Shown in pieces: positions 42,604 to 52,078 of a stretch of 64,000 bases of DNA (position 1 is its first letter; every line of letters begins with the position of its first letter). Origin of the DNA: Propionibacteriales bacterium (GTDB taxonomy: Bacteria; Actinomycetota; Actinomycetes; Propionibacteriales; Nocardioidaceae); the NCBI GenBank assembly GCA_026392415.1, contig JAPLCC010000050.1, positions 47,417-111,416 on the forward strand, written 5' to 3'. Both the position numbers and the translations under genes were made by a program. The notes beneath the pieces are model-generated. The model was not told the origin of the DNA. It saw only the letters and a program-made list of their open reading frames with translations, and searched no databases.

Positions 42604-44090
42604 GTACCCGCGACGTGTCGACCCTGGGCCGCAAGGACGCCTGGGACGGAGTCCGCGTCGTCGTCGCCGGCTTCGGCACGAGTGGCGCGGCCGTGGTCGA
42701 CAACCTGCTCCACCTCGGTGCCGACGTGCACGCGGTGGCCGAGAGCGTGAACCCGAGGATCCTCGAGCGCGCCGAGCTGCTCGAGGTGCTCGGTGCCCGG
42801 ATCGACGTCCACGAAGGTGCGACGTCGGCGCTGCCCGAGGGCGACGTCGACCTCCTCGTCGTGTCGCCGGGTTTCCGTCCGGATGCGCCGATCATCGTGA
42901 GCGCCCGGGAGCGCGATGTCCCGGTCTGGGGCGAGGTCGAGTTGGCCTGGCGCCTGCGCGACCCCGATGCCCCGGCCCCGTGGCTCTGCGTCACCGGAAC
43001 CAACGGCAAGACGACCACGGTCCAGATGCTCGACAGCATCCTGCGCGCCGCTGGCCTGCGCAGTGTGGCGGCCGGCAACGTCGGCCTCCCGCTGACCGAA
43101 GCGGTCATGGACCCCGAGCCCTACGACGTGATCGCCGTCGAGCTGTCGAGCTTCCAGCTCCACTCCACCGAGTCGATGGCCGCCGAGAGCGCCGCGGTGC
43201 TCAACGTCGCCGAGGACCACCTCGACTGGTACGACGGCGCGGGTGGCATGGACGGCTACGCCCGCGACAAGGGCCGCATCTACGCCGGGGTGCAGCGGGC
43301 GTGCGTCTACAACGCGGCCGACCCCGTCACCGAGCAACTGGTGCGTGACGCCGATGTCGAGGAAGGCGCGCGGGCGATCGGGTTCACCCTCGGCCTGCCC
43401 AGCGTCGGCATGGTCGGTGTCGTCGACGAGTTCCTGGTCGATCGTGCCTTCCTCGCGGAGCGCTCGAGCAGCGCGGCAGAGCTGTGCACGATCGACGACC
43501 TGGCCTCCTCCGCCCCGCACTACATCGCCAACGCCCTGGCCGCTGCGGCACTCGCGCTCGCACACGGCGTGAGCCGGACCGCCGTACGCGAGGGCCTGAA
43601 GGCGTTCCGTCCCGACGGCCACCGGATCGCGGTGGTCGCCGAGCACGACGGGCTGACCTGGATCGATGACTCCAAGGCGACCAACCCTCATGCAGCAGCC
43701 TCGTCGCTCGCAGCCTTCGCTCCGGTCGTGTGGATCGCGGGTGGGTTGGCGAAGGGCGCCGGCTTCGACGACCTGGTTCGTTCGGTCGGTTCGCGGCTGC
43801 GCGCCGTCGTCCTGATCGGCCAGGACCGCCAGGTCATCGCCGATGCGCTTTCGCGACACGCACCCGATGTGCCCGTGATCGACGCCAACAGCCCCGAAAC
43901 TGGTGGGGTAGTTGGTGAGTCGAGTGACGACCTGGTGAAGCGTGTCGTTGCGTTGGCTGCCGGGATGGCCCAGACGGGCGACACCGTGCTGCTGGCGCCG
44001 GGATGTGCCTCGATGGACCAGTTCACCGACTACGCCGCCCGGGGCGACACGTTCGCGGCGGCGGTCAGGGAGTTCATCGCAAGGGACTGA
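42600..44090 (+). CDS. murD: UDP-MurNAc-L-alanine:D-glutamate ligase MurD
   Basis: A 496-aa ligase. The N-terminal Rossmann segment VVVAGFGTSGAAVVDNLL binds the nucleotide, the ATP loop is CVTGTNGKTTTVQML near residue 137, VLNVAEDHLDWY lies near 200 and the C-terminal DDSKATNPHAAASSLAAF near 357. GTG 42600 overlaps the mraY stop by four bases, which is the pattern in this cluster. Another GTG at 42585 is less likely. Cytoplasmic. Confidence 0.95.
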   Translation: MSTRDVSTLGRKDAWDGVRVVVAGFGTSGAAVVDNLLHLGADVHAVAESVNPRILERAELLEVLGARIDVHEGATSALPEGDVDLLVVSPGFRPDAPIIVSARERDVPVWGEVELAWRLRDPDAPAPWLCVTGTNGKTTTVQMLDSILRAAGLRSVAAGNVGLPLTEAVMDPEPYDVIAVELSSFQLHSTESMAAESAAVLNVAEDHLDWYDGAGGMDGYARDKGRIYAGVQRACVYNAADPVTEQLVRDADVEEGARAIGFTLGLPSVGMVGVVDEFLVDRAFLAERSSSAAELCTIDDLASSAPHYIANALAAAALALAHGVSRTAVREGLKAFRPDGHRIAVVAEHDGLTWIDDSKATNPHAAASSLAAFAPVVWIAGGLAKGAGFDDLVRSVGSRLRAVVLIGQDRQVIADALSRHAPDVPVIDANSPETGGVVGESSDDLVKRVVALAAGMAQTGDTVLLAPGCASMDQFTDYAARGDTFAAAVREFIARD

Positions 44091-44101
44091 AGGGGGTCGT
44101 C

Positions 44102-45370
44102 ATCACCACCGCGAACCCCGAGAGCACGCGCCTCTCGTTCCAGGAGCTGGTCCGGCGTCGGCCCAAGCGGGCCACGAAGGCGAACCGGCCCACCTGGACC
44201 GGCACCCTCAAGGACGCGCTGGACCGGCCCCTGACGACGTACTACCTGCTTCTCGGTGCCACCGCCCTGTTGCTGACCATCGGCCTGATCATGGTGCTCA
44301 GCGCGTCCAGTGTGCGGGCCTACAGCGAGACCGGCGACTCCTACGCCGTGGTGAAGCGGCAGCTGATGTGGGTCGCGATCGGTGTCCCGTGCGCGGTGAT
44401 CGCCTCACGGGTGTCGGTCAGCTGGGTCCGCGGACTGGCTTATCCGGCGTTCTCGATCTCGCTCCTCCTGCTGGCCCTGACCTCGCAGCTCGGGGTCGAG
44501 GCCAACGGCAACACGAACTGGCTGGCCCTGGGGCCGGTCCAGATCCAGCCCTCGGAGCTGGCGAAGCTCTCCCTGGTCATCTGGGCGGCCCACATCTATG
44601 CCAACAAGGAGCGTCGCCTGCGCAGCCTGCACCAGATGCTGGTGCCGGTCGTTCCCGGCATGGTGCTGGCGACCGCCCTCGTCGTGGTCGGACGCGACCT
44701 CGGCACGGCGCTGGTCTTCTTCGCGCTGCTGATCGGCATGCTCTGGGTGGTGGGCGCGCCCAAACGGCTCTTCACCATCGCCCTGCTCGGTGTCAGCGCG
44801 CTGGCCCTGGGCCTGGCCGCGACGGACGGCGAGCGGCTCCAGCGGCTGGCCACTTTCACTGACCCGTTCAAGGACTTCCACGGCAACGGCTGGCAGCCTG
44901 CGCACGGCCTGTACGCCATGGCCAGCGGCGGCGTCTTCGGCGAGGGCATCGGCGCCAGCCAGCAGAAGTGGGGCCAGTTGCCCGAGGCCTACACCGACTT
45001 CATCTTCGCGGTGCTCGGCGAGGAACTGGGCCTGGTCGGCACGCTCCTGGTGATCGGCCTGTTCCTGGTGATCGCGTACGCCGGCCTCCGGGTCGCGCGC
45101 GAGACCAAGGACCCGTTCGTCCGCTACTGCACCTTCGGCATCGTCGTGTGGCTGCTCGGCCAGATGATCATCAACGTCGGCATGGTGCTCGCCCTGCTTC
45201 CCGTCATCGGCATTCCGCTGCCGCTGGTGTCCTACGGCGGCTCGAGCCTGCTCCCCACACTGAGCGCCCTGGGCCTGGTGATCGGCTTCGCCCGTCGCGA
45301 GCCGGCAGCGGCGCGTGCGTTGGCCCAGCGCCGTCGGGCCCGGTCGGCCGGACTCTCGGCCCGCCGGTAG
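44102..45370 (+). CDS. ftsW: Lipid II polymerase FtsW (SEDS), start codon abnormal
   Basis: A 422-aa SEDS glycosyltransferase polymerising septal peptidoglycan with FtsI. Ten hydrophobic helices start near residue 47. The conserved loop PVQIQPSELAKLSLVIW, with its SEDS-family signature, lies near residue 150, KDFHGNGWQPAHGLYAMASGG near 255 and GIPLPLVSYGGSSLL near 375. The start is odd: AAGGGGG (44090-44096) is well placed for ATC 44102, giving ITTANPEST, but ATC is not a usual start. The only canonical start before the first helix is ATG 44003, inside murD by 88 bases. The TAG stop is part of the murG -10 element. Confidence 0.88.
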   Translation: MTTANPESTRLSFQELVRRRPKRATKANRPTWTGTLKDALDRPLTTYYLLLGATALLLTIGLIMVLSASSVRAYSETGDSYAVVKRQLMWVAIGVPCAVIASRVSVSWVRGLAYPAFSISLLLLALTSQLGVEANGNTNWLALGPVQIQPSELAKLSLVIWAAHIYANKERRLRSLHQMLVPVVPGMVLATALVVVGRDLGTALVFFALLIGMLWVVGAPKRLFTIALLGVSALALGLAATDGERLQRLATFTDPFKDFHGNGWQPAHGLYAMASGGVFGEGIGASQQKWGQLPEAYTDFIFAVLGEELGLVGTLLVIGLFLVIAYAGLRVARETKDPFVRYCTFGIVVWLLGQMIINVGMVLALLPVIGIPLPLVSYGGSSLLPTLSALGLVIGFARREPAAARALAQRRRARSAGLSARR

Positions 45371-45373
45371 GTT
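45368..45373 (+). promoter_or_regulatory. -10 element of murG, formed partly by the ftsW stop codon
   Basis: TAGGTT lies seven bases before GTG 45381. Its TAG is also the ftsW stop. It provides an internal, leaderless-type promoter in the dcw cluster. Confidence 0.5.
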
Positions 45374-45380
45374 TCCTCGC

Positions 45381-46478
45381 GTGAAGGTTCTGTTGGCCGG
45401 TGGTGGAACGGCGGGGCACACCTCGCCCCTGCTCGCGACGGCAGATGCCCTGCGCCGCCTCGATCCCGAGGTCGAGATCACCTGCCTGGGCACGCCGCGC
45501 GGTCTGGAGAACAAGGTGGTTCCCGCGGCCGGCTACACGCTGCGCCTCGTGCCGCCGGTGCCGCTCCCGCGCAAGCCGGGCAAGGACCTGTTCCTGGTCC
45601 CGAAGCGGCTGCGGTCCGCGGTCAAGGCAGCCCTCGAGATCATCGACGAGGTGAAGCCCGACGTGATCGTCGGCTACGGCGGCTACGTCTCGATGCCGGC
45701 GTACGTCGCGGCTCGCCGGCGCAAGATCCCGTTGGTCGTCCACGAGCAGAACGCCTTGCCCGGCATCGCCAACAAGGTCGGTTCGCGGGTCGCCACCCGG
45801 GTCGCCGTGAGCTTTCCTGACACGCCCCTCAGGAAGGCCGAGTATGTCGGCCTGCCCATCCGTCGCATGATCGCCACCCTCGACCGATCTTCGTTGCAGG
45901 CCGAGGCACGCACCTTCTTCGGTCTCGACGTCCACCGCCCGACCCTCGTCGTCACGGGCGGCTCGCAGGGCGCGCGTCGGCTCAACCAGGCTGTCAGCGG
46001 CGCTGCGGCGGCGCTGGGCTCGGCGGGCATCCAGGTCCTCCACGTGATCGGCCCCAACGGTGCGAGTGATCCCGGTTGGTCCGATCCGGTCGCGACGGGC
46101 GTGCCGTACGTCGTCCTCCCGTTCGTCGAACGGATGGATCTCGCGCTGGCCGCCGCCGACCTGATGGTCTGCCGCGCGGGTGCGTCCAGCGTCGTCGAGG
46201 CCTCGTCGAGCGGAGTGCCAGCAGTCTTCGTGCCCCTGCCCATCGGCAACGGCGAGCAGGCGCTCAACGCTCGACCGGTCGTGGACGCCGGGGGAGCGCT
46301 CCTGGTCGAGGACGTCTCCTTCACCGCCGACTACGTCGCCGACACCGTGCCGGCCCTCTTCGCCGATCCCGCACGGCTGGCGCAGATGGGCGCGGCCGCA
46401 GCGCACCTGGTGCCGCGCGACGCCGACGACAAGCTCGCGCGCATCATCCAGGACGTGGCCCGCGGAGCCGCACGGTGA
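45381..46478 (+). CDS. murG: Lipid II synthase MurG (GlcNAc transferase)
   Basis: A 365-aa GT28 enzyme adding GlcNAc to lipid I. The first glycine loop is LLAGGGTAGHTSPLLA at residues 4-19, the second GYGGYVSMPAYVAARRRKIPLVVHEQN near residue 94, and the nucleotide-binding VTGGSQGARRLNQAV near 195. The C-terminal CRAGASSVVEASSSGVPAVFVPLP near 265 is typical. The leaderless-type promoter supports GTG 45381. The stop overlaps murC. Confidence 0.96.
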   Translation: MKVLLAGGGTAGHTSPLLATADALRRLDPEVEITCLGTPRGLENKVVPAAGYTLRLVPPVPLPRKPGKDLFLVPKRLRSAVKAALEIIDEVKPDVIVGYGGYVSMPAYVAARRRKIPLVVHEQNALPGIANKVGSRVATRVAVSFPDTPLRKAEYVGLPIRRMIATLDRSSLQAEARTFFGLDVHRPTLVVTGGSQGARRLNQAVSGAAAALGSAGIQVLHVIGPNGASDPGWSDPVATGVPYVVLPFVERMDLALAAADLMVCRAGASSVVEASSSGVPAVFVPLPIGNGEQALNARPVVDAGGALLVEDVSFTADYVADTVPALFADPARLAQMGAAAAHLVPRDADDKLARIIQDVARGAAR

Positions 46479-47881
46479 AGATCCCCGTCCCTGCCGAGAT
46501 CCAGCCAGCCGGGGAGCTCGGCCGTGTCCACTTCGTCGGCATCGGCGGCGCCGGACTCTCGGGCATCGCACGACTCATGCACCAGCAGGGGATCGCCGTC
46601 AGTGGTAGCGACGCCAACGGTTCGGCGGTCGTGCAGGCACTTCGGGCCGAGGGCATCACCGTCCACGTCGGCCATGACGCTGCACACGTCGACGGCGTCG
46701 ACACCGTCATCGCCACCACCGCTGCACGCGAGGACAACCCGGAGATCGTGGCTGCGCAGGAGCGAGGACTCCGGTTGTGGCCGCGCTCGGCCGGACTGCA
46801 GTCGGTGCTCATCGGCAAACGTGTCGTCGCGGTCGCCGGAACACACGGCAAGACGACGACGACGGCGATGCTCACCGTCGCGCTCCAGGAAGCGGGCCTC
46901 GACCCGACGTTCGTGATCGGCGCCGAGGTGGCGAGCCTGGGCACCAACGCCCGCCTCGGCACGGGCGACATCGCGGTCGTCGAGGCCGACGAGTCCGACG
47001 GCGCGTTCCTCGTCTACACGCCCGAGATCGCGCTCGTCACCAACGTCGATGCCGACCATCTCGACCACTGGGGCACCCCGGAGGCGTACGCCGCTGCGTT
47101 CCGACAGTTCGTCACCGGCGCCTCGATCTCGGCCGTGGTCAACGCGGACGACGCGGGATCGGCAGCCCTTGCCGGCGGTTCCGGCACGATCGCCACCGCG
47201 GGGTTCGTCGACGGTGCCGATGTCCGGGGCAGCGACCTCGACGTCGTCAGCGGCGGCGCGACCTTCCGTGCGAGGGCTGGAGACAACGACCTGGGCATGG
47301 TGGCGCTGGCCGTCCCCGGCCGCCACTACGCACAGGACGCGCTGCTGGCGCTGGCCGCCGGCCTCGACCTCGGCGCGGATCCGGCAGCGCTGATCCGTGG
47401 CCTCGCCCGCCACCAGGGTGCCAAGCGCCGGATGGAACTCATCGGCGACGCGGCGGGTGTCCGGGTCTACGACTCGTACGCACACCACCCGAGCGAGATC
47501 CGCGGCGACCTGGAGGCCGCCCGCTCGCTGGTGACCGGCGAGGGTCGACTCGTCGTCTGCTTCCAGCCCCACCTCGTCTCGCGCACCCGCATCTTCGGTG
47601 TCGAGATGGGCGAGGCGCTCGGCGCCGCCGACGAGGTCGTCGTCCTCGACGTCTACGTCGCCCGCGAAGATCCCGATCCCGACGTCACTGGTGCGCTGGT
47701 GGCCGGGGCGGTGGACCTGCCGGCGGGCAGGGCACGTTTCGTCGCGGACCGGGCGGACGTCGTACCCACGCTGCTCGACATCGCCCGCCCCGGCGATCTG
47801 GTGCTCACCCTCGGCGCCGGCGACGTGACGGCGTTCGCACCGCAGCTGCTCTCGGCCCTCGCTGGGCGGAGTGACGGCTAG
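46475..47881 (+). CDS. murC: UDP-MurNAc:L-alanine ligase MurC
   Basis: A 468-aa ligase. VHFVGIGGAGLSGIARLM near residue 18 is the UDP-binding turn, the ATP loop is VAGTHGKTTTTAMLT near 124, and the HLDHWGTPEAY block is near 190. The C-terminal domain has DSYAHHPSEIRGDL near 330, with the conserved HHP. GTG 46475 overlaps the murG stop by four bases. The ftsQ ATG follows two bases after the TAG stop. Confidence 0.96.
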   Translation: MKIPVPAEIQPAGELGRVHFVGIGGAGLSGIARLMHQQGIAVSGSDANGSAVVQALRAEGITVHVGHDAAHVDGVDTVIATTAAREDNPEIVAAQERGLRLWPRSAGLQSVLIGKRVVAVAGTHGKTTTTAMLTVALQEAGLDPTFVIGAEVASLGTNARLGTGDIAVVEADESDGAFLVYTPEIALVTNVDADHLDHWGTPEAYAAAFRQFVTGASISAVVNADDAGSAALAGGSGTIATAGFVDGADVRGSDLDVVSGGATFRARAGDNDLGMVALAVPGRHYAQDALLALAAGLDLGADPAALIRGLARHQGAKRRMELIGDAAGVRVYDSYAHHPSEIRGDLEAARSLVTGEGRLVVCFQPHLVSRTRIFGVEMGEALGAADEVVVLDVYVAREDPDPDVTGALVAGAVDLPAGRARFVADRADVVPTLLDIARPGDLVLTLGAGDVTAFAPQLLSALAGRSDG

Positions 47882-47883
47882 CG

Positions 47884-48636
47884 ATGCCCGGCAGAAAGCC
47901 CTCACCCCGGACCCGCGGGGACGTCCAGGCCCGGGCCCGCAAGGCGTTCGCCCGACGCCAGCGCTCGCGCCGGTTGCTGACCTGGCGCAAGGTCGCGCTG
48001 GCACTGGCGTTCGTGACGCTGATCGGGTTCGGCGTCTACGCCCTCTACTTCTCCTCGTGGCTGCGCACCGACGGCGTCGAGGTGACCGGCAACGACCTGT
48101 TGACGGAGAAGGCCGTCCTCGCGACGGCCGAGGTGCCGACCGGCGGACCGCTCGTGCAGGTCGACCTCGAGGCGATCGAGAAGCGGATCCGGTCTCTCGC
48201 GACGGTCAAGAGTGTCGACGTCTCGCGCAAGTGGCCCCACCAGGTGCGGATCGAGATCGTCGAGCAGACCCCGATCGCGGTCCTCGACCGGGGCACCCGG
48301 AAGCAGGCCCTCGCTGCCGATGGCACGCCCTTCCCGGTGCCGGCCAGGGCTCTCAAGGGACTGCCCCGCGTGAAGGTTGGTGCCAGCGCCAACAGTGACG
48401 CCCTGCAAGAAGGTGCCGCCGTGGTCTCTGCTCTCGATCCCGATGTGGCCGCACTGGTCGACTACGCCGAGGTGCGCACCGTCGACGAGATCCAGCTGCA
48501 CCTGCGTGACGGTCGGCTGGTTCGCTGGGGGAGTGCGGACCAGTCCGCCGACAAGGCCGCCGTGCTCCTCGAGCTGCTCACCCGGGAGGCCCGGGTCTAC
48601 GACGTCTCGGTGCCGGGTTCCCCGACCACCCGTTGA
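47884..48636 (+). CDS. ftsQ: Cell division protein FtsQ
   Basis: A 250-aa bitopic protein. The N-terminal ~33 residues are strongly basic, one helix lies at about 36-56, and the POTRA domain (LRTDGVEVTGNDLLTEKAVL) follows. The beta domain begins near residue 110 (WPHQVRIEIVEQTPIAVLDR). It anchors FtsL/FtsB and recruits the septal machinery. 245 bases separate it from ftsZ, holding a separate promoter region. Confidence 0.92.
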   Translation: MPGRKPSPRTRGDVQARARKAFARRQRSRRLLTWRKVALALAFVTLIGFGVYALYFSSWLRTDGVEVTGNDLLTEKAVLATAEVPTGGPLVQVDLEAIEKRIRSLATVKSVDVSRKWPHQVRIEIVEQTPIAVLDRGTRKQALAADGTPFPVPARALKGLPRVKVGASANSDALQEGAAVVSALDPDVAALVDYAEVRTVDEIQLHLRDGRLVRWGSADQSADKAAVLLELLTREARVYDVSVPGSPTTR

Positions 48637-48731
48637 TCCGAAGCGCAGGAATTTTCCACGAACCCGTGCAGGTGCGGCGTGTCTGCGCCGTACGAGTCGT
48701 CGGCGTACCTACTGTCATGGACACGACGAGG

Positions 48732-48762
48732 TTGACATAACTATAACCCTCTACCTGAGGGT
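48732..48762 (+). promoter_or_regulatory. ftsZ promoter region with inverted repeat
   Basis: TTGACA at 48732-48737, a consensus -35, is followed by an A/T-rich tract and by a perfect 6-bp inverted repeat ACCCTC-TACCT-GAGGGT (48746-48762). A normal -10 at 16-19 bases is not obvious, so the exact promoter is unsure. The repeat may be an operator. Together they should drive ftsZ apart from ftsQ. The rest of 48637-48881 shows no gene. Confidence 0.45.
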
Positions 48763-48881
48763 GACAGTTCTGGGACACGCCGGGCGGTTGCTGGGGAAGG
48801 CGACCGCGGTGGTCCGCCGACCTGGTCGTGACGACACCGCACACACGATTCCGATCACACACCTGGAGAGGTGAAGCCGCC

Positions 48882-50048
48882 GTGGCAGCTGCACAGAACT
48901 ACCTGGCCATCATCAAGGTCGTCGGCATCGGTGGCGGCGGCGTGAATGCCGTCAACCGCATGATCGAGGTCGGCCTCAAGGGCGTCGAGTTCATCGCCAT
49001 CAACACCGACGCCCAGGCGCTGTTGATGAGCGATGCCGACGTCAAGCTCGACATCGGTCGCGAGCTCACCCGCGGTCTGGGTGCAGGTGCCAACCCCGAC
49101 GTGGGTGGCAGGGCGGCCGAGGACCACGCGGAGGAGATCGAAGAGGTCATCAAGGGCGCCGACATGGTGTTCGTGACCGCGGGCGAAGGCGGCGGCACCG
49201 GCACCGGTGGCGCACCGGTCGTCGCCCGGATCGCCCGATCGCTGGGCGCGCTGACCATCGGTGTCGTCACCCGTCCGTTCAGCTTCGAGGGTGCCCGCCG
49301 CAAGAAGTCCGCGGACGACGGCATCGAGCGACTCCGCGAAGAGGTCGACACTCTCATCGTGATCCCCAACGACCGCCTGCTGCAGATCTCGGACCGCAAC
49401 GTCTCGATGCTCGACGCGTTCAAGCAGGCCGACCAGGTCCTTCTGCAGGGCGTTTCCGGAATCACGGACCTCATCACGACCCCGGGTCTGATCAACGTCG
49501 ACTTCGCCGACGTCAAGGCTGTCATGAGCAACGCCGGTTCCGCCCTCATGGGCATCGGTTCGGCCCGTGGCGAGGACCGTGCCCTAGCGGCCGCCGAGAT
49601 GGCGATCAGCAGCCCGCTGCTGGAGGCCTCCATCGACGGTGCCCACGGCGTGCTGCTCTCGATCGCGGGTGGCTCGGACCTCGGCATCTTCGAGATCAAC
49701 GAAGCCGCGGCGATGGTCGCAGACGCGGTTCACGCCGACGCCAACATCATCTTCGGCACGATCATCGACGACGCCCTGGGCGACGAGGTCCGCGTGACCG
49801 TCATCGCCGCCGGGTTCGACGGCGGCCAGCCCAAGCGCCAGGAGTCGGCGCTGCGTCGCGAGACGCGCCCGCAGCAGACGACGCAGGCCGAGACCCGCGC
49901 TGCTGCCGGCGCTGTGGCCAGCCGTCGCGAGGACAGCGCGCCGCGGGAGTCGGCTCCCGAGCCGCAGCCCGTCGGAGCCCGCACCACCCCGGCGCCGATC
50001 CAGTTCGACGACGGTGACGACCTGGACGTCCCCGACTTCCTGAAGTAG
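48882..50048 (+). CDS. ftsZ: Cell division protein FtsZ
   Basis: A 388-aa tubulin-like GTPase that forms the Z ring. The GTP signature is [15 protein letters not shown] near residue 100, the N-terminal [17 protein letters not shown] is near 11 and the catalytic loop [20 protein letters not shown] lies near 202. A linker rich in Arg, Gln and Ala leads to the conserved tail [10 protein letters not shown], which binds SepF and other partners. The start GTG 48882 follows GGAGAGGTG. The pgeF gene begins two bases after its stop. Confidence 0.97.
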   Translation: MAAAQNYLAIIKVVGIGGGGVNAVNRMIEVGLKGVEFIAINTDAQALLMSDADVKLDIGRELTRGLGAGANPDVGGRAAEDHAEEIEEVIKGADMVFVTAGEGGGTGTGGAPVVARIARSLGALTIGVVTRPFSFEGARRKKSADDGIERLREEVDTLIVIPNDRLLQISDRNVSMLDAFKQADQVLLQGVSGITDLITTPGLINVDFADVKAVMSNAGSALMGIGSARGEDRALAAAEMAISSPLLEASIDGAHGVLLSIAGGSDLGIFEINEAAAMVADAVHADANIIFGTIIDDALGDEVRVTVIAAGFDGGQPKRQESALRRETRPQQTTQAETRAAAGAVASRREDSAPRESAPEPQPVGARTTPAPIQFDDGDDLDVPDFLK

Positions 50049-50050
50049 GG

Positions 50051-50776
50051 ATGTATTCGTTCCGCATCACCACGGGCCCCGTCGACTTGGCCTTCACGGA
50101 TCGGGTCGGCGGGGTCAGTGCTGCGCCCTTCGATGCGCTGAACGTCGCGCTCGACGGCGTCGATGCGGACGCGAGCCGTGCCGAGAACCTCCGGTTGCTG
50201 CTCGACGACTTCGCGCCGGGTGACGAACTGTGCGACCTGCACCAGGTGCACGGTGCCACGGTGGAGGTCGTCGATGCGCGCCACCGTGGCGGACGTCCTG
50301 ATGCCGACTCGATCGTGACGGGCAGTCCCGGCCTCACTCTGATGGTGCGCGCTGCCGACTGCGTCCCGGTCCTCCTCGCCGACCCCGAGGCGCAGGTCAT
50401 CGGGGCTGCCCATGCCGGTCGGCTGGGCATGGTGCGTGGCGTCGTCCCGGCCACCGTGGCCCGGATGCGCGAGCTCGGCGCCGAACGGATCACGGCCTGG
50501 GTCGGTCCGCACATCTGCGGTGCATGCTACGAAGTGCCGGCAGTGCTCCAGGACGAGGTCGCAGCCGCGGTGCCGGCCAGTCGTGCCACGACCTCCTGGG
50601 GGACGCCTGCCCTCGACATCGGTGCCGGAGTCCGGGCCCAGCTCGCGATCGACGACGTCGAGGTCGTCGACGCCGGCCGTTGCACACGCGAGTCTCCGGA
50701 GCTCTACTCCTATCGCCGTGACGGCGCCGACGCCGGTCGCCAGGCCGGCCTCATCCGCCTGGGTGGGCGCCGATGA
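50051..50776 (+). CDS. pgeF: PgeF/YfiH-family laccase-domain protein
   Basis: A 241-aa protein of the YfiH family, described as a peptidoglycan-editing factor and as a purine nucleoside phosphorylase. The zinc-binding marks are present: LHQVHGATVEVV near residue 62, RAADCVPVLLAD near 99, AAHAGRLGMVRGVV near 120 and WVGPHICGACYEV near 150. The tail SYRRDGADAGRQAGLI is typical. It lies just after ftsZ, as is usual in actinobacteria, and overlaps the YggS gene by four bases. Confidence 0.92.
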   Translation: MYSFRITTGPVDLAFTDRVGGVSAAPFDALNVALDGVDADASRAENLRLLLDDFAPGDELCDLHQVHGATVEVVDARHRGGRPDADSIVTGSPGLTLMVRAADCVPVLLADPEAQVIGAAHAGRLGMVRGVVPATVARMRELGAERITAWVGPHICGACYEVPAVLQDEVAAAVPASRATTSWGTPALDIGAGVRAQLAIDDVEVVDAGRCTRESPELYSYRRDGADAGRQAGLIRLGGRR

Positions 50777-51471
50777 GCCGGCGCGAAGAGCTCGAGGCGA
50801 ATCTCGCGTCCGTGCGCGCCCGGATCGCTGCTGCGTGCGCGGCTGCGGGACGTCCGGCCGACGAGGTGGGACTCGTCGTCGTCACCAAGTACTTCCCGGC
50901 TTCCGACCTCCGCCTGCTCGTCGACCTCGGTGTCACCGACGTGGGGGAGAACCGCCACCAGGAAGCCGAGGCGAAGGCCGCCGAGTGTGCAGACCTGGAC
51001 GTTCGCTGGCACTTCATCGGCGCTCTGCAGTCCAACAAGGCAGCAGCCGTCGCGCGGTACGCCGACGTCGTCGAGTCCGTCGATCGCTCCAGCCTGGTCG
51101 ATCGTCTCGCCCGCGGCGCGGGCGAGGGCGGTCGGCAGGTCGACGTACTGCTCCAGGTCAGCCTCGACCCACCCGGAAGCGAGCACCGTGCCGGTGCCGA
51201 CCCGGACCAGTTGGCCGCGCTTGCCGCGGCCCTCGACCTTCGCCCGGAGCTCGAGCTGCGCGGCCTGATGGCCGTCGCACCGCTGGGGGAGGACCCCGCA
51301 GCGGCGTTCGCCCGACTCTCCACGATCCGCGCGGAGTTCCTCGCGGACCACCCGGAAGCAACCGTCCTCTCCGCCGGCATGAGCGGCGACCTGGAGGCGG
51401 CGATTTTCGCCGGCGCGACACACGTGCGCGTCGGCACCGCGGTCCTCGGTTCGAGGCCTGGAGTCCAGTAA
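50773..51471 (+). CDS. YggS-family PLP homeostasis protein
   Basis: A 232-aa PLP-binding barrel without known catalysis that buffers PLP. The PLP lysine is in [16 protein letters not shown] near residue 37, then [14 protein letters not shown] near 56, [12 protein letters not shown] near 78 and the phosphate-binding [22 protein letters not shown] near 198. ATG 50773 overlaps the pgeF stop. Its conserved position after ftsZ is normal for actinobacteria. Confidence 0.94.
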   Translation: MSRREELEANLASVRARIAAACAAAGRPADEVGLVVVTKYFPASDLRLLVDLGVTDVGENRHQEAEAKAAECADLDVRWHFIGALQSNKAAAVARYADVVESVDRSSLVDRLARGAGEGGRQVDVLLQVSLDPPGSEHRAGADPDQLAALAAALDLRPELELRGLMAVAPLGEDPAAAFARLSTIRAEFLADHPEATVLSAGMSGDLEAAIFAGATHVRVGTAVLGSRPGVQ

Positions 51472-51532
51472 TGTCCAGAACACCACCAGATGTCCCTTCA
51501 TCCCTGGGGCACGAATCACGGAGGCAACTGTC

Positions 51533-52021
51533 ATGAGCGGTGCGATGCGCAGGATCGGTGAGTACCTCGGCCTGCTGGAAGACACCGGCTATGACGAGTA
51601 CGACGACGAGGTGAACGAGCAGGCACCCGCGCGCGAGGCGCGCACCGCTCGTCCGGTCCGCGCCGTACCGTCCGGCTCCGTCGCCGATCTCGAGGAGCGT
51701 CGTCGCCCTGTCGCGGTGGCGCCGCAGCCGGTCGTGGCCGAGTTGTCCCGGATCACGACGCTCAACCCGACGACGTACAACGAAGCCCGCACGGTGGGCG
51801 AGGAGTACCGCGAGGGCATCCCGGTGATCATGAACCTCACCGAGATGAACGACCAGGACGCCAAGCGCCTCGTCGACTTCGCTGCCGGCCTGATCTTCGC
51901 GACGCGCGGCACCATCGAGCGCGTGACCAACAAGGTCTTCCTGCTGTCCCCGCCGAACGTCACGGTTGCCGCCGAGGACAAGGCGCGGATCGCCGACAAC
52001 GGCTTCTTCAACCAGAGCTAG
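51533..52021 (+). CDS. sepF: Cell division protein SepF
   Basis: A 162-aa protein that links FtsZ to the membrane. The N terminus [13 protein letters not shown] is an amphipathic membrane-binding helix. An acidic disordered linker follows and the globular domain runs from about 78 ([24 protein letters not shown]) with the conserved [17 protein letters not shown] at about 118-134. GGAGG lies ahead of ATG 51533. TAATGT at 51469-51474 may be a -10 promoter box that overlaps the YggS stop. Confidence 0.95.
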   Translation: MSGAMRRIGEYLGLLEDTGYDEYDDEVNEQAPAREARTARPVRAVPSGSVADLEERRRPVAVAPQPVVAELSRITTLNPTTYNEARTVGEEYREGIPVIMNLTEMNDQDAKRLVDFAAGLIFATRGTIERVTNKVFLLSPPNVTVAAEDKARIADNGFFNQS

Positions 52022-52066
52022 CTTGTCGGCCCCGACCTCTCGCCGTGCTGCTGCGCGAGGACCCGA

Positions 52067-52072
52067 TAGATT
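52067..52072 (+). promoter_or_regulatory. -10 element, leaderless-type promoter of the YggT gene
   Basis: TAGATT lies six bases before GTG 52079. No ribosome binding site lies between. Confidence 0.55.
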
Positions 52073-52078
52073 GATGCC

